A DNA stretch of 64,000 bases, from NCBI GenBank assembly GCA_025200525.1, contig CM045770.1, positions 130,910,200 to 130,974,199 of the forward strand. The letters run 5' to 3'. Below are positions 34,853 to 47,204 of this stretch, piece after piece. The notes beneath the pieces were generated by a model, which had not been told where the DNA came from, ran no database searches, and saw only the letters and a list, made by a program, of their open reading frames with translations. The stretch is from Camellia lanceoleosa (taxonomy: Eukaryota; Streptophyta; Magnoliopsida; Ericales; Theaceae). Position numbers and translations under genes: made by a program. Position 1 is the stretch's first letter. Each line of letters starts with the position of its first letter.

Positions 34853-35070
34853 TGATAAGCTACCTAAGCCACAACAGAAAATGTGTTCTATTACACAATT
34901 GAAGCCACAAGCATTGAAGCAGCAAGAGAGTGAGAAAGAGCTATATAGATATAAGAGAGATAGGAATATAACTGAAAAGTAGTTAGAGATAACAAACTCT
35001 GACCATTTTGTATAAGTAAGTGTAAGCGCATGTGAATTGATCATTGAGAATTTAGTTTCAATTTCTGTTA
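34853..35070 (+). repeat. 5' LTR of the Ty1/copia element (start approximate)
   Basis: The sequence just before the PBS has a TATA-like ctatatagata at about 34940 and a possible TG start at 34853. It ends in tgtta rather than CA. No second LTR is in the window to confirm the ends. Confidence 0.5.
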
Positions 35071-35082
35071 TGGTATCAGAGC
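35071..35082 (+). promoter_or_regulatory. copia primer-binding site (initiator Met tRNA type)
   Basis: TGGTATCAGAGC is the standard plant copia PBS, complementary to the 3' end of initiator Met tRNA. Confidence 0.9.
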
Positions 35083-35113
35083 CACCACAAGCTCTTATGA
35101 GCAAGGTGTAACA

Positions 35114-36172
35114 ATGGTGATTTCATATTATTCTTCTTCAAATTCTCAATCTATACCATCAAATCTGAGTCTTCTTTTTACAAATTTCAATTCATTAGTC
35201 ACTGTTAAGCTTGATTCTACAATTTTTTTTTATTTTTTATTTTTTATTTTTTTATTTTTTTTATTTTTTGATTTGGAGAAGCCTTCTTCGGAATTTACTT
35301 CGAGCGACTGATTTTCTTGATTTTGTTACTGGTTTGGTACCTTGTCCTGTACTAGATATTCTTGATTCCTGTGGAACAACTGTGCAAAATTCTAAGTTTC
35401 TAAAATGGAAGATAATTGATGCCCATCTTCTGAGTTGTATCACTGCAATGCTCTCATCTTCTATATTTTCTTCAGTCCTTCATCACCAACACTGCTTCCA
35501 AGTATGGAGTGCTCTAGAGAAGAGATACACTTCCTTATCTCATTCTCATATTCGTCACCTGAAAATCAGTTACAATCAATCACAAAAAGAGGTGCTTCAA
35601 TAGAGGAATATTTGACCAAGATCAAGGAGATCTCCAATCAACTTCGACTTGCTTCTTCAATGATTGATGATGAAGATCTTGTACTTCTCACACTAAATGA
35701 TTTACCTGATGAGTATGATGCTCTCAAAACTACTATATGTGCTCAAGTAGAATCTATTTCAACGGAGGATCTATGCTCTCTTCTATGTTTAGAAGCCATA
35801 CATATAGAGAACAAAGAAAAACTTGTTCTGCAAAATGAGTCACTAGTTGCTTATCCTACAATTAAAAATTTTGAGAATTCACCATCTTATTCTCAGTATT
35901 CTAGGACTCATTCCTCTGCACAATCTAGTTACAGAGGCAGAAATACTTTTCGTGGTTTTAGAGGTGGAAGATATAGAGGAAGTAGATCAAATTGATCTCA
36001 CGGAGGTAGATTTGGAGGAACTAGTAACAGTTCTTCTAATTCCTCTAGTTGTCAGATATGTAGAGGTTTCAACCATATTGCTTTGGATTGCTGGTTTCGC
36101 ACGGATCTCAACTATCAGACATCTCAATCTTTTTCATCCTCTACTCTTTCAATGCCTCAATCTAAGGCTTAT
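35114..36172 (+). pseudogene. Ty1/copia gag, interrupted
   Basis: From an ATG at 35114 the protein reads SYYSSSNSQSIPSNLSLLF, then VKLDST. There a T-rich microsatellite (35221-35276) has disrupted the expected region. The gag core continues in shifted frames: WRSLLR, VWSALEKRYTSLSHSHI, then IEEYLTKIKEISNQLRLA and LNDLPDEYDALKTTICAQV. This is UBN2-type gag as in the Ale/Retrofit lineage. A TGA follows GRYRGSRSN. A zinc knuckle, CQICRGFNHIALDC (CX2CX4HX4C), lies downstream. The reading stops at 36172, where the Ogre-like element inserted, and resumes at 54034. Confidence 0.85.
35221..35276. repeat. (T5-9A)n microsatellite inside copia gag
   Basis: About 55 bp of ttttttta-type repeat replace the codons expected between VKLDST and IWRSLLR. 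They push the reading frame off. Confidence 0.85.
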
Positions 36173-39100
36173 TGTAGACGTCCCCGAACGCCCCGGGAGG
36201 GTTAAGTCCCGTTCCGTTCATATTGGGGTCACTACAGTTCAAGGACTCAAATGTCACGGTTCTTAATCTTGAACCAAAGAGTCCAAATCCGGCAAATCGT
36301 TTTTGAAAACAGATTTTTTGAAAAGAAGTGTCAAACATGGATTTGCTTTATCGAATCTGAGTCGCCACCTAAATGTTTTTAATGGGAAATTTAGGAAACC
36401 ACGACTCGGTGCCAAAGGTCACGTGTCCGTCATCACCAAAGTTGCCTCGGCTCGGAACTTGGGTACGATTAGAAGGTCACTGCGGAGCACCCGCCGCCGT
36501 CAAAGACCGATCTCTACTAACCATGATATCTGTTTTTGAAAACATTGTGCGTTCTTATTCCGGTTATTAGCCTAGGTTACTATGTGATGCTCGCAGCAAA
36601 CAAGTATAGACTGAGTCGCCTGAATTGGAACAAAACATTTCATATTTGTTTGTTTGAAAATGGCTTGATGGTGCTACCCGCAGGTAGGCTAAGATGTGGA
36701 TTTGCCACCCTCGGGTGGGCTTAGAAAAACGTGATTTTGCCACTATCTAGTGGGCTTAAAACAAACAGTCAATGATTTGTTCCACTCCAAGTAACTCAAC
36801 CTCCACCCACAGGCATTCAAGGCAGTTATATCACATAAGCACGTAGCCTCATGGTAAGCATGCTATTCATGGCAGTCACTCACACGCATGCAAGGATGCT
36901 AAAGCATAAAAACTCACCAAGTACTCCAAGCCAAAACAGAAACTACATTAGAAATCATGCATGATCCTAAATACACAGAATTGCCTAATGCAACACATGC
37001 AAAGATGTAAACTATAGCAGGCTCGGCTATTCTAAACATGGCATGTGGAATGCTACAACTAACACGTATTCAATTTGGAATTGAAATACAAATGCAGTTT
37101 GTATGATGCGCCGAGCCCGGTGCGTGCAAAACAGATGAATGATGCAAACATCTTTGTCATCTTTGTATGCTAATTGAAATATGCCCTATATCCAACCATC
37201 ATAAGCAGGTAAATAAAAGGGAAGAAAGACGTGGGGTTGGAAGACATACATCACACTCACCCACACTTATTACAATTATGCCCTCGCGCAGAGGGTCCAA
37301 ATAAATAATATAGTCCCAAATGAAAGAATAATACAGTCCAAATGATATAGTCCAAATAATGTACAAATTCCTAATTAATTAAAAAATTAACTAAGAAAAT
37401 AATAAAACAAGCATGCAAGCCAGGGATTGCCATGATTCTGATGAATGATGTATGCCCGGGTGCCTTTGCGCGGAAATCCATGGCGATGCCTCGATTAGCC
37501 TCTGTTTTGCAATTATTTCTTGAAAAGCGCGCCAAGCCTCGGAAGACTGCTGATCCTTGATATGCTGCAACAGAGAGCAGGAAAGGGGCATAGCAATGTA
37601 TTTTTCACAAATGTATGCATGTCTCGATCCTCGTGCCACCAATCACGCATCTCGATGCATGATGGCCGAGGAGCCGAATTGCACAACTTGGTATAGAATG
37701 AATGCATATGAACACTACAACAAAACCTAACTCCATCATGGATAATCCGGAGTGTTGGTGACTTGGGAATTGAGACCCGTTCCGTCACTCGGAGTACAGA
37801 ACGCACCTCGTTTCCCGTGCCCGGGCTAACTCCTATCCCAAACACGATGCAATGTGCATGACATGCATGAAATGCAACTAACATACAATCCTAACATACA
37901 CAATGCTATGGAATGGCATACACGCTAAACGAGGTAATATATAACCAAGCATACACAATGCTATGGATGAAATGGCATACGCAATGCAATAATGGCCTTA
38001 CACCAACATGAGAGAGCCTCAGCCACACTTACATAGGAGGCCATTAGATGAAAACAAGACAACTCGAAATACGTGCCCGCGTGCACGCAAACCGAGGACA
38101 GAGCCTCAGGCACCGAAATGCCACTCTAATGAGACATGGCAAAGACATGGAATATGATATGTAAATATGCAAAAATCAGTGACAAAATGAGGGTCAAAAC
38201 AGCCCCGAAACAAGGCAAAATGACACCCGATGCATGGAATCACTCCCGAAATGCAAAACTAGGTACATGAAATGGCTTACAGCTATACAAAGCATGCATG
38301 ATTAGGACATGAAGTGTAAAATAAGAAGCAAGGAAGCCCCAAAACTAGAATTTTTACAGTATAAAGCATGGCCAAACATCAAGCACAAGTAGGGCTAAAA
38401 TGGCATACAAAAATGGGGGGGCAAGAGAGGTAATGAAGCAAGTCATAGCTGCTGATCTCAAGCACAGAAGGCACCTTCTAAAATATTAAAGAGGGGCCAA
38501 AAATATGATGTTTTTCAGTAGATAAAAAGCCCCAAAAATAGATACAAGTATGACAAACAATTCATGCAAGAAATGGGCCAACAAAGGGGCAAAGAAGTAA
38601 CTGATATATGGGGGTCTCAATCAAGTGAGGGACCTTCAACAATGTTGAAGAGGGTCTAAAAATATGGCATTTTACAGTAGATGACAAGCCCCAAATCAGT
38701 ATACAAACATGCTCAAAATGCAATGCAAGATTAAGGCCACAAGAAGGCTATAACATGAAGTACACAAAATATTCACCAAACAGCCAAAGACCCTTAATCA
38801 AACATGACAAGGGGGTCAAAATATGGCCACTTTCAGCTCTGATCATGGCCGAAAAACAGAAGCAAGATAAGCTAACAAATCATGCAAAAATGGGGACCAA
38901 AGAGGGGTACAATGGAAAGTGATATATGGAGGTACCAAACAGTGTTGAGCCCTTCTTCAATGTTGAATAGGGACTCAAGAGAGGCCTATTTACAGTTTAC
39001 ATCAGGCCCCAAAACAGATCACACATAAGCCAAAAAATACTATGCAAAATAATGGCATTCAAGAGGGCATTGAAGCAAGTGCAACATGGGGGGCTCAAAC

Positions 39101-40608
39101 AGTGTTGAACCCATAAACAAACATGAAGAATGGCTCAAAAAAATGACCCTTTCAGTTCGGGTCAGAGCTCAAAACAGCAAGCAAATAGGATAGAAAAATG
39201 TGGCAAAAATGAGCTACAAAAGAGGGGAATGGCAACTTACCCTTGAAGACTACTCCTTGGCTGCCTTTTGGACTGAGAAGTGGTGCCTCCTAGCTGCTGG
39301 AAAGCTTCCCAAGCTACTGGAAATGGAGTAGTGGTGGTGGTGCTTGGTGGTGATGAAGAAATGAGGTGTAGGACTTAGGAATTTTGGAGCTTGAGAGAGA
39401 GAGAGATGGAGAGCTTCAATGCAAGAGGCTTGGGGGAAATTTTGTAACCCTAAAACCAGGTTTGAGCAGCTGGTTATATAGGCAAAATGGGTGGAAAAAG
39501 GGGGGGGGGGAAATGGAGGGAAAATGCACCAAGTTTCCCTCCAAAAATGCCAAACCTTCGGGCATGGGTGAAGTGCAAAACAAAATTCACTTTTAGGATA
39601 CACCTGGGGAGGGGGTTATGGCCAGCTAGTTATAAAGGGAAAAAAAGTCATTTCACAAAATAGGTGCCCTGCCGGCTAGATATTCTGGCCGGCCAGTTAC
39701 TTTCTGGGCAAAAAAATGTGTTTCCGGAAAGAAAAGTGACCGGTGGGTGATTGGGAAGTCCAATGGTGGCCGTTTAAGTGTCCAAATTGAAGCCCCGGAA
39801 GTTATCTTTCCAATGGTGCAAACCTTGCATCAAAATTCCTCCTGTGGAAAAAGTTATGCCAGTTTCCGTAAAGCCGCACAGATTTCGGTCCAACCGGAGT
39901 GATTTCCTACTTCAATCAACCATATCTCCCCCGTCCGGAATTGAATTTAGGAGATTCTTGATTGAAAAATGAAGCCCCAGGAGTAATATTTCCAATGGTG
40001 GTGGCCTCATATCTTAATTCCTCTTGTGCAAAGAGTTACGCCCGTTTCGGTGAAGCCGTGCAGACTTTCTCCTTCAGATTCATCTTTGAACCACTTTTGA
40101 CCAAACAAAAAGTTGGTTGTCAGAACAATTGCTGGCCTCCCACCCTCCTACAAGCTTCCTAATAATGAAAATAAGTCCTCCACAAAAAATGAGCCCAAAC
40201 CGATGCGAAATGAAGGTTCGGGGGGCAGCATGATTGGGGACCCCGGTATTGGACAGGGAGTGGTGTTCGACCACGAGTTGGTCTCGGACCCAGTGTCCCT
40301 CAAAAGGAGTAAATAAGATGCATGCCAAAAACCGGACAAGCGGAGGTAGTTAGGCGTCGAGAATCGAGGCACACGGCTCGACGGCTCAAAATCGAGGCAG
40401 GAGCTCGAAATGGGAAAAATGGCCTGCGACCACAAAATGTAGCCTAGGGCCACTGAGAGATAGTCTACGGGACCTTTCCCTCCCTCGGGAAGAAAAAGCA
40501 GAAAACGAGTCTAGTTATGGCCGAAGCAAGGCCTGAAAGAGGGTTCGGAGAGCAACATCAATCGGTGACATCTGAGTCTTAAGGTCGGTCAAAAATGGGG
40601 TGTCTACA
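36173..40608 (-). repeat. 3' LTR of the Ogre-like element (copy C)
   Basis: 4436 bp, ends tgtagacgtc and ggtgtctaca. It has the minus-strand TATA box and donor-like site (39235-39481) and two gaagcccc modules (39780-39845 and 39920-40010). I see no coding sequence in it. Confidence 0.92.
39235..39481 (-). promoter_or_regulatory. LTR copy C promoter: TATA box, CT tract, splice-donor-like site
   Basis: On the minus strand, CTATATAA lies at about 39474-39481 and a CT tract at 39393-39406. CTTCAAGG/GTAAGT has its first intron base at 39240. The TATA-to-donor distance is 234 bp. Confidence 0.55.
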
Positions 40609-40625
40609 GTTGCCCCTCTTTGACA
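40609..40625 (-). promoter_or_regulatory. polypurine tract of the Ogre-like element
   Basis: On the minus strand it reads TGTCAAAGAGGGGCAAC, immediately before the LTR start TGTAGACACC. The same tract stands at 61143-61159 in the next copy. Confidence 0.75.
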
Positions 40626-40790
40626 GAACTCGAAAGTCATAAGAATGACGGGAGTGAATGTCAAAGCCCAGAGACAACCCATTTTTGACAAAGCCGAAGA
40701 CTTAGACAAAGCAGACAAGATAGACAAAGATGTGCTCGCAGGCATGCCCGCAGGCAGGGGCAAAATGCAAATGATATGCGGGGAGATTTT

Positions 40791-41135
40791 GATAATTGGA
40801 CTTATACGCCACGCGAAGCCAGTTCGATAATTGGATTTATACGCTACGCGAAGCCGGTTTGAAGATTGGACTTATACGCTACGCGAAGCCGGTTTGAAGA
40901 TTGGACTTATACGCTACGCGAAGCCGGTTTGAAAATTGGACTTATACGCTCTGTGGCGGTTTGAAGATTGGACTTATACGCTCTGTGGCGGTTTGAAGAT
41001 TGGACTTATCGCTCTGTGGCCGGTTTGAAGATTGGACTTACACGCTTCTGTGGCGGTTTGAAGATTGGACTTACACGCTAAGCCGGTTTGAAGATTGGAC
41101 TTACAAGCTCTGTGAAGCGGTTTGAAGATTGGGGA
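40791..41135. repeat. 35-bp tandem array in the 3' region (about 11 units)
   Basis: ttggacttatacgct recurs at 40796, 40831, 40866, 40901 and 40936 (35 bp). It continues with a 32-bp variant in which acgcgaagccg is replaced by ctgtggcg. Confidence 0.9.
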
Positions 41136-41799
41136 TTCATGCAATGCCTTTGTAATGTAGTGGCTAAAATGCAATGTGATAGCTAGGAAAATGGAGGTAC
41201 CTTACAGGGCAATTGGCAATGACTTACCTCGGCAATGTCCTACCTTATCTTGATGTGAGAATCTTCCGCTTCTTCTTGGTTGAACCACAGTACTACTTTT
41301 CTCCCCGACTATGGTCGACTTTCCTATTCTCCAACAGGGTGAGACTAGGTTGATTCGGTATCGAGAATTGAGGCGCATACACATGCTATCTCAATCTATG
41401 GAAATGCCATCTGATTCAAGCGAGGATATACCCTCGGTATTTAAACCAGACTTTAGTCTCGGAAATCGAACCTTTGTGTTCTAGGCATAAGCCATTCAAA
41501 CTCTAGTTTCCTTGTCTCGTTGGTCTCCTAAGAACTCACCGCTAACAGGCGGTGGCTATACTGAACCTTTGGAAGTCGTTGACACGACAAACACCAAAGG
41601 AATTGCACCTTTAGAGGATTTAAGGTCTCCTAGACCGTGCAATAAAATAGATATGATGCAATGGATGTGATAGATGTGATGCAATAGATAATAGATCGAT
41701 GCATGAGAGTATAATAGATGCAAAATGGTGACATACTCCAACTTATTTGCTACCGACTCGTGAGAGGAGAGAACAAAGAAAACCAATCGAGCGTTCACA
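41136..41799. other. unique 3' untranslated sequence of the Ogre-like element
   Basis: No coding sequence and no obvious repeat, apart from short atagatgtgatgcaat-type runs near 41645-41710. Confidence 0.5.
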
Positions 41800-43080
41800 A
41801 CCTAAGATAAATTCGAGACATTGAAAATCATGTAAGAAGGGACACTCAAAACACGCGATAATCGTGAGAGGAGGTCCAAAAAGCGACTGCCAGTAGCGTC
41901 TACAAGCATAACTGGGATAAATTCCAAACCTGAAATCGTGTGAGGAAAAGAACACTCTAACCACTTGAAATCGTGAAGAGGTCCAAAACAACCGCCAGTG
42001 CGTACACGCAACTGAGATAGATTCAAACACGCTGAAATCGCGTAAGGAGCAGGACACTCAAACCACGTTGAAATCGTGAGAGGAGGTCCAAAACAACCGC
42101 CAGTGCATACACAACACAACGAGATAAAATCCAAACCGCTGAAATCGCGTAAGAGCAGGACACTCAAACCACGCCGAAATCGTGAAAAGAGGTCAAAACA
42201 ACCGCCAGTCGTACACAACGAAACACGAGATAGATTCCAAACATTTGAAATCGCGTAAGGAGCAGGACACTCAAACCACTTTGAAATCGTGAGAGGAGGT
42301 CCAAAAGCGACGCCAGGCGTCTACAACGCAACACAGGATAAATTCCAAACCTTATTTGAAATCGTGTGAGGAAAGAACACTCTAACCACTTGAAATCGTG
42401 AGAAGAGGTCCAAAACAACCGCCAGTGCGTAATAACGCAACTTTGAGATAGATTCAAACACGCTGAAATCGCGTAAGGAACAGACACTTAAACCACTTTG
42501 AAATCGTGAGAGAGGTCCAAAAACCGCCAGTGCATACAAAACACAACCTGAGATAAAATCCAAACACGCTGAAATCGCGTAAGGAGTGGGACACTCAAAC
42601 CACGCTGAAATCGTGAAAAGAGGTCAAAACAAGCGCCCAGTCGCATTACGCAAACTGAGATAGATTCAAACACTTTGAAATCGCGTAAGGAACAGACACT
42701 CAAACCACGCTGAAATCGTGAGAGGAGGTCCAAAAACAACCGCCCAGGTGCATAAACAACACACCCTGAGATAAAATCCAAACACGCTGAAATCGCGTAA
42801 GGAACAGAACACTCAAACCACGCTAAAATCGTGAGAGGAGGTCCAAAACAACCGCCAGTGCATACACAAGACAACTGAGATAAAATCCAAACCTGAAATC
42901 GTGTGAGGAAGAACCAAACTCTAACCACGCTGAAATCGTGAGAAGAGGTCCAAAAACAACCGCCCAGGTGCGTACACAGCGCAACCTGAGATAGATTCCA
43001 AACACGCTGAAATCGCGTAAGGAAAGAACTAAACTCTAACCACGCTGAAATCGTGAAAAGAGGTCAAACAACTCGGGAGA
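41800..43080. repeat. about 107-bp tandem array, 12 units, each a dimer
   Basis: The mark atcgtg(a)gag recurs at 41861, 41970, 42073, 42179, 42286, 42395, 42503, 42610, 42715, 42828, 42935 and 43050. Every unit has two half-boxes, one with gctgaaatcgcgtaagg and one with gctgaaatcgtgagagg. Open frames here are by-products of the repeat. Confidence 0.9.
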
Positions 43081-43199
43081 ACCTAAGTTAAGTCCCGGGA
43101 GACAACGATCCTAAATGCTGCTCAACGTAAAAGGATAAACAATAAGAGATAACACAAGATGCAAATAAATGCAATAAGTGCGATGAAACGCGTGTACAA

Positions 43200-43500
43200 T
43201 GCAAGACTTGGCACACAGCTTACGACATAGCATTCCATTCATTTGGCACACAGCTCACAACACGACACTCTGTTCGTTAGGCGCGCAACTCGCAACACAA
43301 AATTCTGTTCAATCTAGGCACACAACTCTTTTGGGGCACACAGCGCATTTCGGGCATGCAGCTCATCTTGGGCACACAGCGCATCTTGGGCACACAGCAG
43401 ATCTCGGGCAGACAGCGCATTCTTCAGGCACATAGCTCATTTGGGCACAAAGTATATTTCTAGGCACACAGCTCGTTTTTCGGGCGCACAGCTCATTTTG
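43200..43500. repeat. about 20-bp tandem array
   Basis: ggcacacagctcattttg-like units, ten or more, with changes such as gggcacacagcgcatcttg. Confidence 0.85.
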
Positions 43501-44640
43501 AACATATAGGATGCAATGACAGAACTTGCAGAAGTTGAAACAATCTCAGATGCCCAACATTTTCCCTCTTTTCTTTTGCTTTGCAGCCTGGAACTTTCAC
43601 AGCTTTAGATAGGTCTGGTTTTCTTTGTTCTCACATGACTGGGTTGAACCCTGCGGTTTTATGAAAGAACAAATTCTGTTTTGCACAAATGTGGAGAAGC
43701 GGACGCACGGCTTTTCGGAGCATAAAGCGATTTTATTTTTGAAATTGAGAGATGAGTTTTTGACGGGTATTGAGCCTCTGTTGGACACAATAAAATGACT
43801 CAACACGAAATAAAAGGCACACAACCTAGATACATCGAGTAACACTCGAGGCGACTCAAAACAAGAATCGAGACGGACAAAAGACACGACACTCGGATGT
43901 GCAGGGGCTGTTTCCGGGTAGTGTTTCCCACCCTTTCTCATTTGTGGTTCTCACATCACTCGGCCCTCAAGCTCTGTTTTTCTAAAAAAGCCATTTTCTC
44001 ACTTTTTCTCTCATCGCACATCTCTCTATTCTTCAATCTCTCATTTTTCAATCCGTCCCCTGGGTGGTTGATGGATAAACAGCAAGTTGAAGGCTCTCGC
44101 TCCTAGCACTCAGCTAGATTCTTCTTTCTTTCGCTCACAGCTAGTGAATTCCTCTCACAGAGGGGTTGCGCTTCTGGCAGGTGTGTAGCAAATCTGCGGC
44201 TAGCATCGGTTGATGATGCTTTCTTTGGGGAGTTTGGACGTGATAAGATCTGTCGAGATAATGGAATGGAATATCTTGCCTCATTCGATTCGTGCTTAGA
44301 CTTGGCTCGACACCTCGTTGCTTGGAGGATACGAGCTTTGATCCTTTATCGTTAACTTCAATTGCGCCCTTCTTGGCGGGTAGAGTGCCCTTCTTGGCGA
44401 GTAGGGTGCCCTTTAGCAGTATGTTGACAATGGAGAAAAACCAGAACACGACTCAAGCTGTGCCCCTAGTTCATTATTTCGACCATTTTTGTTTTTGCTT
44501 TCCACTAAAGCAGTTTTGACCAAAATGAGAGTTAGATCAACATGCTTGTTCGATTTTTGATTTAAAATCATGCAAGTTAGGCTATGAGCGAAAATTTTCC
44601 TTTTTTGGGTCCATGAAAAGGGTCGATTTTGGAAAAAGAT
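43501..44640 (-). other. conserved 3' internal block shared with the next Ogre-like copy
   Basis: It lines up by eye with about 62890-64000: shared tttgctttgcag.ctggaac, cgagtaacactcga, and tgtttcccaccct.tctcatttgtg. Short minus-strand open frames at 44141-44449 and 63528-63797 fall at equivalent places, with similar AKKGTLPAKKGAIE and PEKAPYSPEKGTTE starts. A small protein is possible but unproven. Confidence 0.5.
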
Positions 44641-46480
44641 AGAATGATTTTCGAGAAAATAGTCAACCTCAGTAAAAATTCTCAAAAGCTGTTTTTGCAA
44701 TCAGCCACTGCTCAACGAGCAAAGAACCCACTCTCGAGATGCACAACCTCAGATCCGAAGGAAAATTGCCCCTTTCTTAAAGAAAGTTGCACGGCAACGG
44801 AAAGTTTCCCCTTGTTTGAACTGCATCGCGGCGCATTGAATGGCAACGGAAAGTTGCCTTGTTTATGGCGCCAAGGCTTCTTTGAATGGCAATGGAAAGT
44901 TACCCCTTGTTTGGATAGCACCGCGGCGCATTGTAGTCAGTCCTCAGAGTGACGAACACAACCTAATCCTCAGATATAGAGAAGACAAAGATGACCAGAA
45001 CCATCGCATTGACACAATCAAATTGAAGTGTTTTACGGCTGGACTTTAGAATGAAGTTGCCTATGTATCCCAAACATGGGAATCAAGCCTTACGTAGTTC
45101 GGGGTTAAGGTACACTCGGGTATTTAACCTTTCCTTTTTATGCTCTAACTTTTGCCAAGGCGCCTGTTGCAGGTTGTCAACCTTGCGAGCTTTGTTTTTC
45201 TTTTCTTTTCATTCTTTTCTTTTCATTTTCATTTCGTTTCTTCTTCTTTTTTTCTTTTTTTTTTTTCTCTTTTTCTCTTTTTTTTTTGTATTTTTCTCTT
45301 TTTTTTTTTCTTTTTGCATTTTTTGTATATATTTTTTTTGTCTTGCTCTAACTTTTGCCTGGGTCGCCCTTTCGGGTTTTCGGCCGAGCCTCTTAAAGGG
45401 TAAAAGTGTAGTGGTCCATGCCAAATGGTTTTGAGATCTGAAGTCATCTGAATCCGGAAAATGGCTTTGTATTGATTCATGAAGGATCCATCTTGGCTCT
45501 TGAGCATATCGGACATTTTGTCCCTAGTTCGAGGGTGCTTGATTTAACCATAAGCTTCTTCCGATGGTCGATCTTCTTGATCGACTTTGGTGCCTCTTGT
45601 TAGAACCGCTTCAAATCAGCCACAGGCCTGCCTCACATCGTAGTTACCGTTGAACCTTACGAATTCAAGTTCAAGGTTTGGAAGCAAAAGGGTTGAGTCT
45701 CGAGGTGAGCGATCCTAGGTGCACAATCTCAAGAGCGACTCCACAGTCTTCGCAGATTGCATAAAACATTTTGTTTTGAAAATTTTTAAGAAAGCGACAA
45801 ATCGCTCGCGCTGAAGATAGTGTGAAACCAGTCTGGATCAAGCCAGGGTCCTTCTCAGTACTCACTCTAACAAGCATGATTTCATTCATTAAGGGCTTTT
45901 AGCACGCCTCTCTTTCTCTCAGTTTGATCAAAGTTTTACAAATCCCGAGGAATTCCTCCCTCTTTGTTTTACGCGGTGTTCAAAAGGTTTGAAAAACTTC
46001 GGTCATTACAATGACTTCAAGGCACAAGAGAGCGGTGGAATGCTGCGCCATTTCATTCAAATCCGGCACAACTAGCACCTGGCGAAGCAAATGTGAGGCG
46101 TGAAAATCAACTTTTGTTTCATTCAAAATCTGTTGGCATAAGCGGCTCCTGGCAAAAAGCAGACTCAAAACAAAACAAAAAGACAAACGCGCGAAACAAA
46201 ATGGTGGCCTTGAGGTAACACTCCCGGAATCACCCGACTCCTATACAACAGGACTGACTCGATACAACAAGACAGACCCAAAACAAAAGAGACTGACTCA
46301 AAACAAAAAGACAGACTCAAAACAAAACAACAAAATTGACCCAATACCCAAGTCAGAAAACACAAAAACTGGTATTTGCACATTGCTCAGAACAGTGCGT
46401 GCCATCCACTATATTTGGAGTAAACTGAGCGCTGCCCGCATGTGGTTCATCCCTCGATCACATCACATTATCCCCCACAA
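44641..46480. other. internal region without recognisable coding sequence
   Basis: Where pol should lie, no RT, RNase H or integrase motif can be read on either strand. A strongly pyrimidine-rich tract (T with C) spans about 45184-45352. Confidence 0.5.
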
Positions 46481-46499
46481 GTTCACTAATCAAGTGCCG

Positions 46500-46770
46500 A
46501 TAGACTTTGCAGAGCTTAGCGGGAGGACAACCCCATTGTCAAACAGATCCTGTACTTCATGGCGAAGGCAGGCGGTTGTCGATAGTATGGCCGGTTCTTG
46601 ATGGTATCTTGATCTTGGGTAGCACCATATGTAGCCGGAAGAGGGTTTGGGAGAGGCTGAGGCTCAAGGGGTTTGAGATGGCCTTGTCTAACAAGGATTT
46701 GGAAAGCTTTGGATAAAGGCATGTGGAGGGCATGGAAGACCCTCGACCTCGGGGTTGGTATACGGGTTTG
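46500..46770 (-). pseudogene. second, diverged copy of the gag C-terminal segment
   Basis: The minus-strand frame reads MPLSKAFQILVRQGHLKPLE, then PLPNPLPATYG. It parallels MSLSQALKKLQEERHLELLE in the main gag copy (about 47560-47620) and the downstream text. The downstream part (TIKNRPYYRQPPAFAMKYRI) lines up with the zinc-knuckle zone of the main copy. The segment therefore appears twice in the same orientation, about 0.9 kb apart, and strongly diverged. Confidence 0.5.
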
Positions 46771-47204
46771 TGGATTTCTGGCGCACCGGCAAAGGGATTG
46801 GCAAGTCTTGGCTGGTTTCTTGATCTCTTGAGTGGAGGATTATATTTGAAAGGAACGTTTACGATACAACGACCCTTCTCTGGCTTGCCCTTGATTCAAG
46901 CGCCCCGACTTGAGTGGTGAAAATGCCGTCCAGTTTTGCAACAAGCTGCGAGCATTTGCTCTTTGTTCGATCCTCGGCTTTCAAAGCCTCAACGATATGA
47001 AGATGCTCATGGGGATCCATATCGCCTATCTTGTTCTTTCCACTCGCCTCCACTTTGCCAAGGATTGGCATTCCTCAAATCTGACCCGTTCCAAGATCGG
47101 GAACCTTTGTCGTGACACTCCTAGCATGTGTTGTGGTCGATGATGGAGCCAATGTCCTAGAGGCTAGATCATTCTGAGTTCTTTGAAGATCTTGATCATT
47201 CTCT

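Noticed and set aside
41743..43005. Overlapping minus-strand open frames in the 107-bp array
   Set aside because: Same reason: frames follow the DNA repeat and shift with each indel.
45051..45434. 127-residue plus-strand frame rich in F
   Set aside because: It reads through a pyrimidine tract. There is no domain and no gene-like composition.
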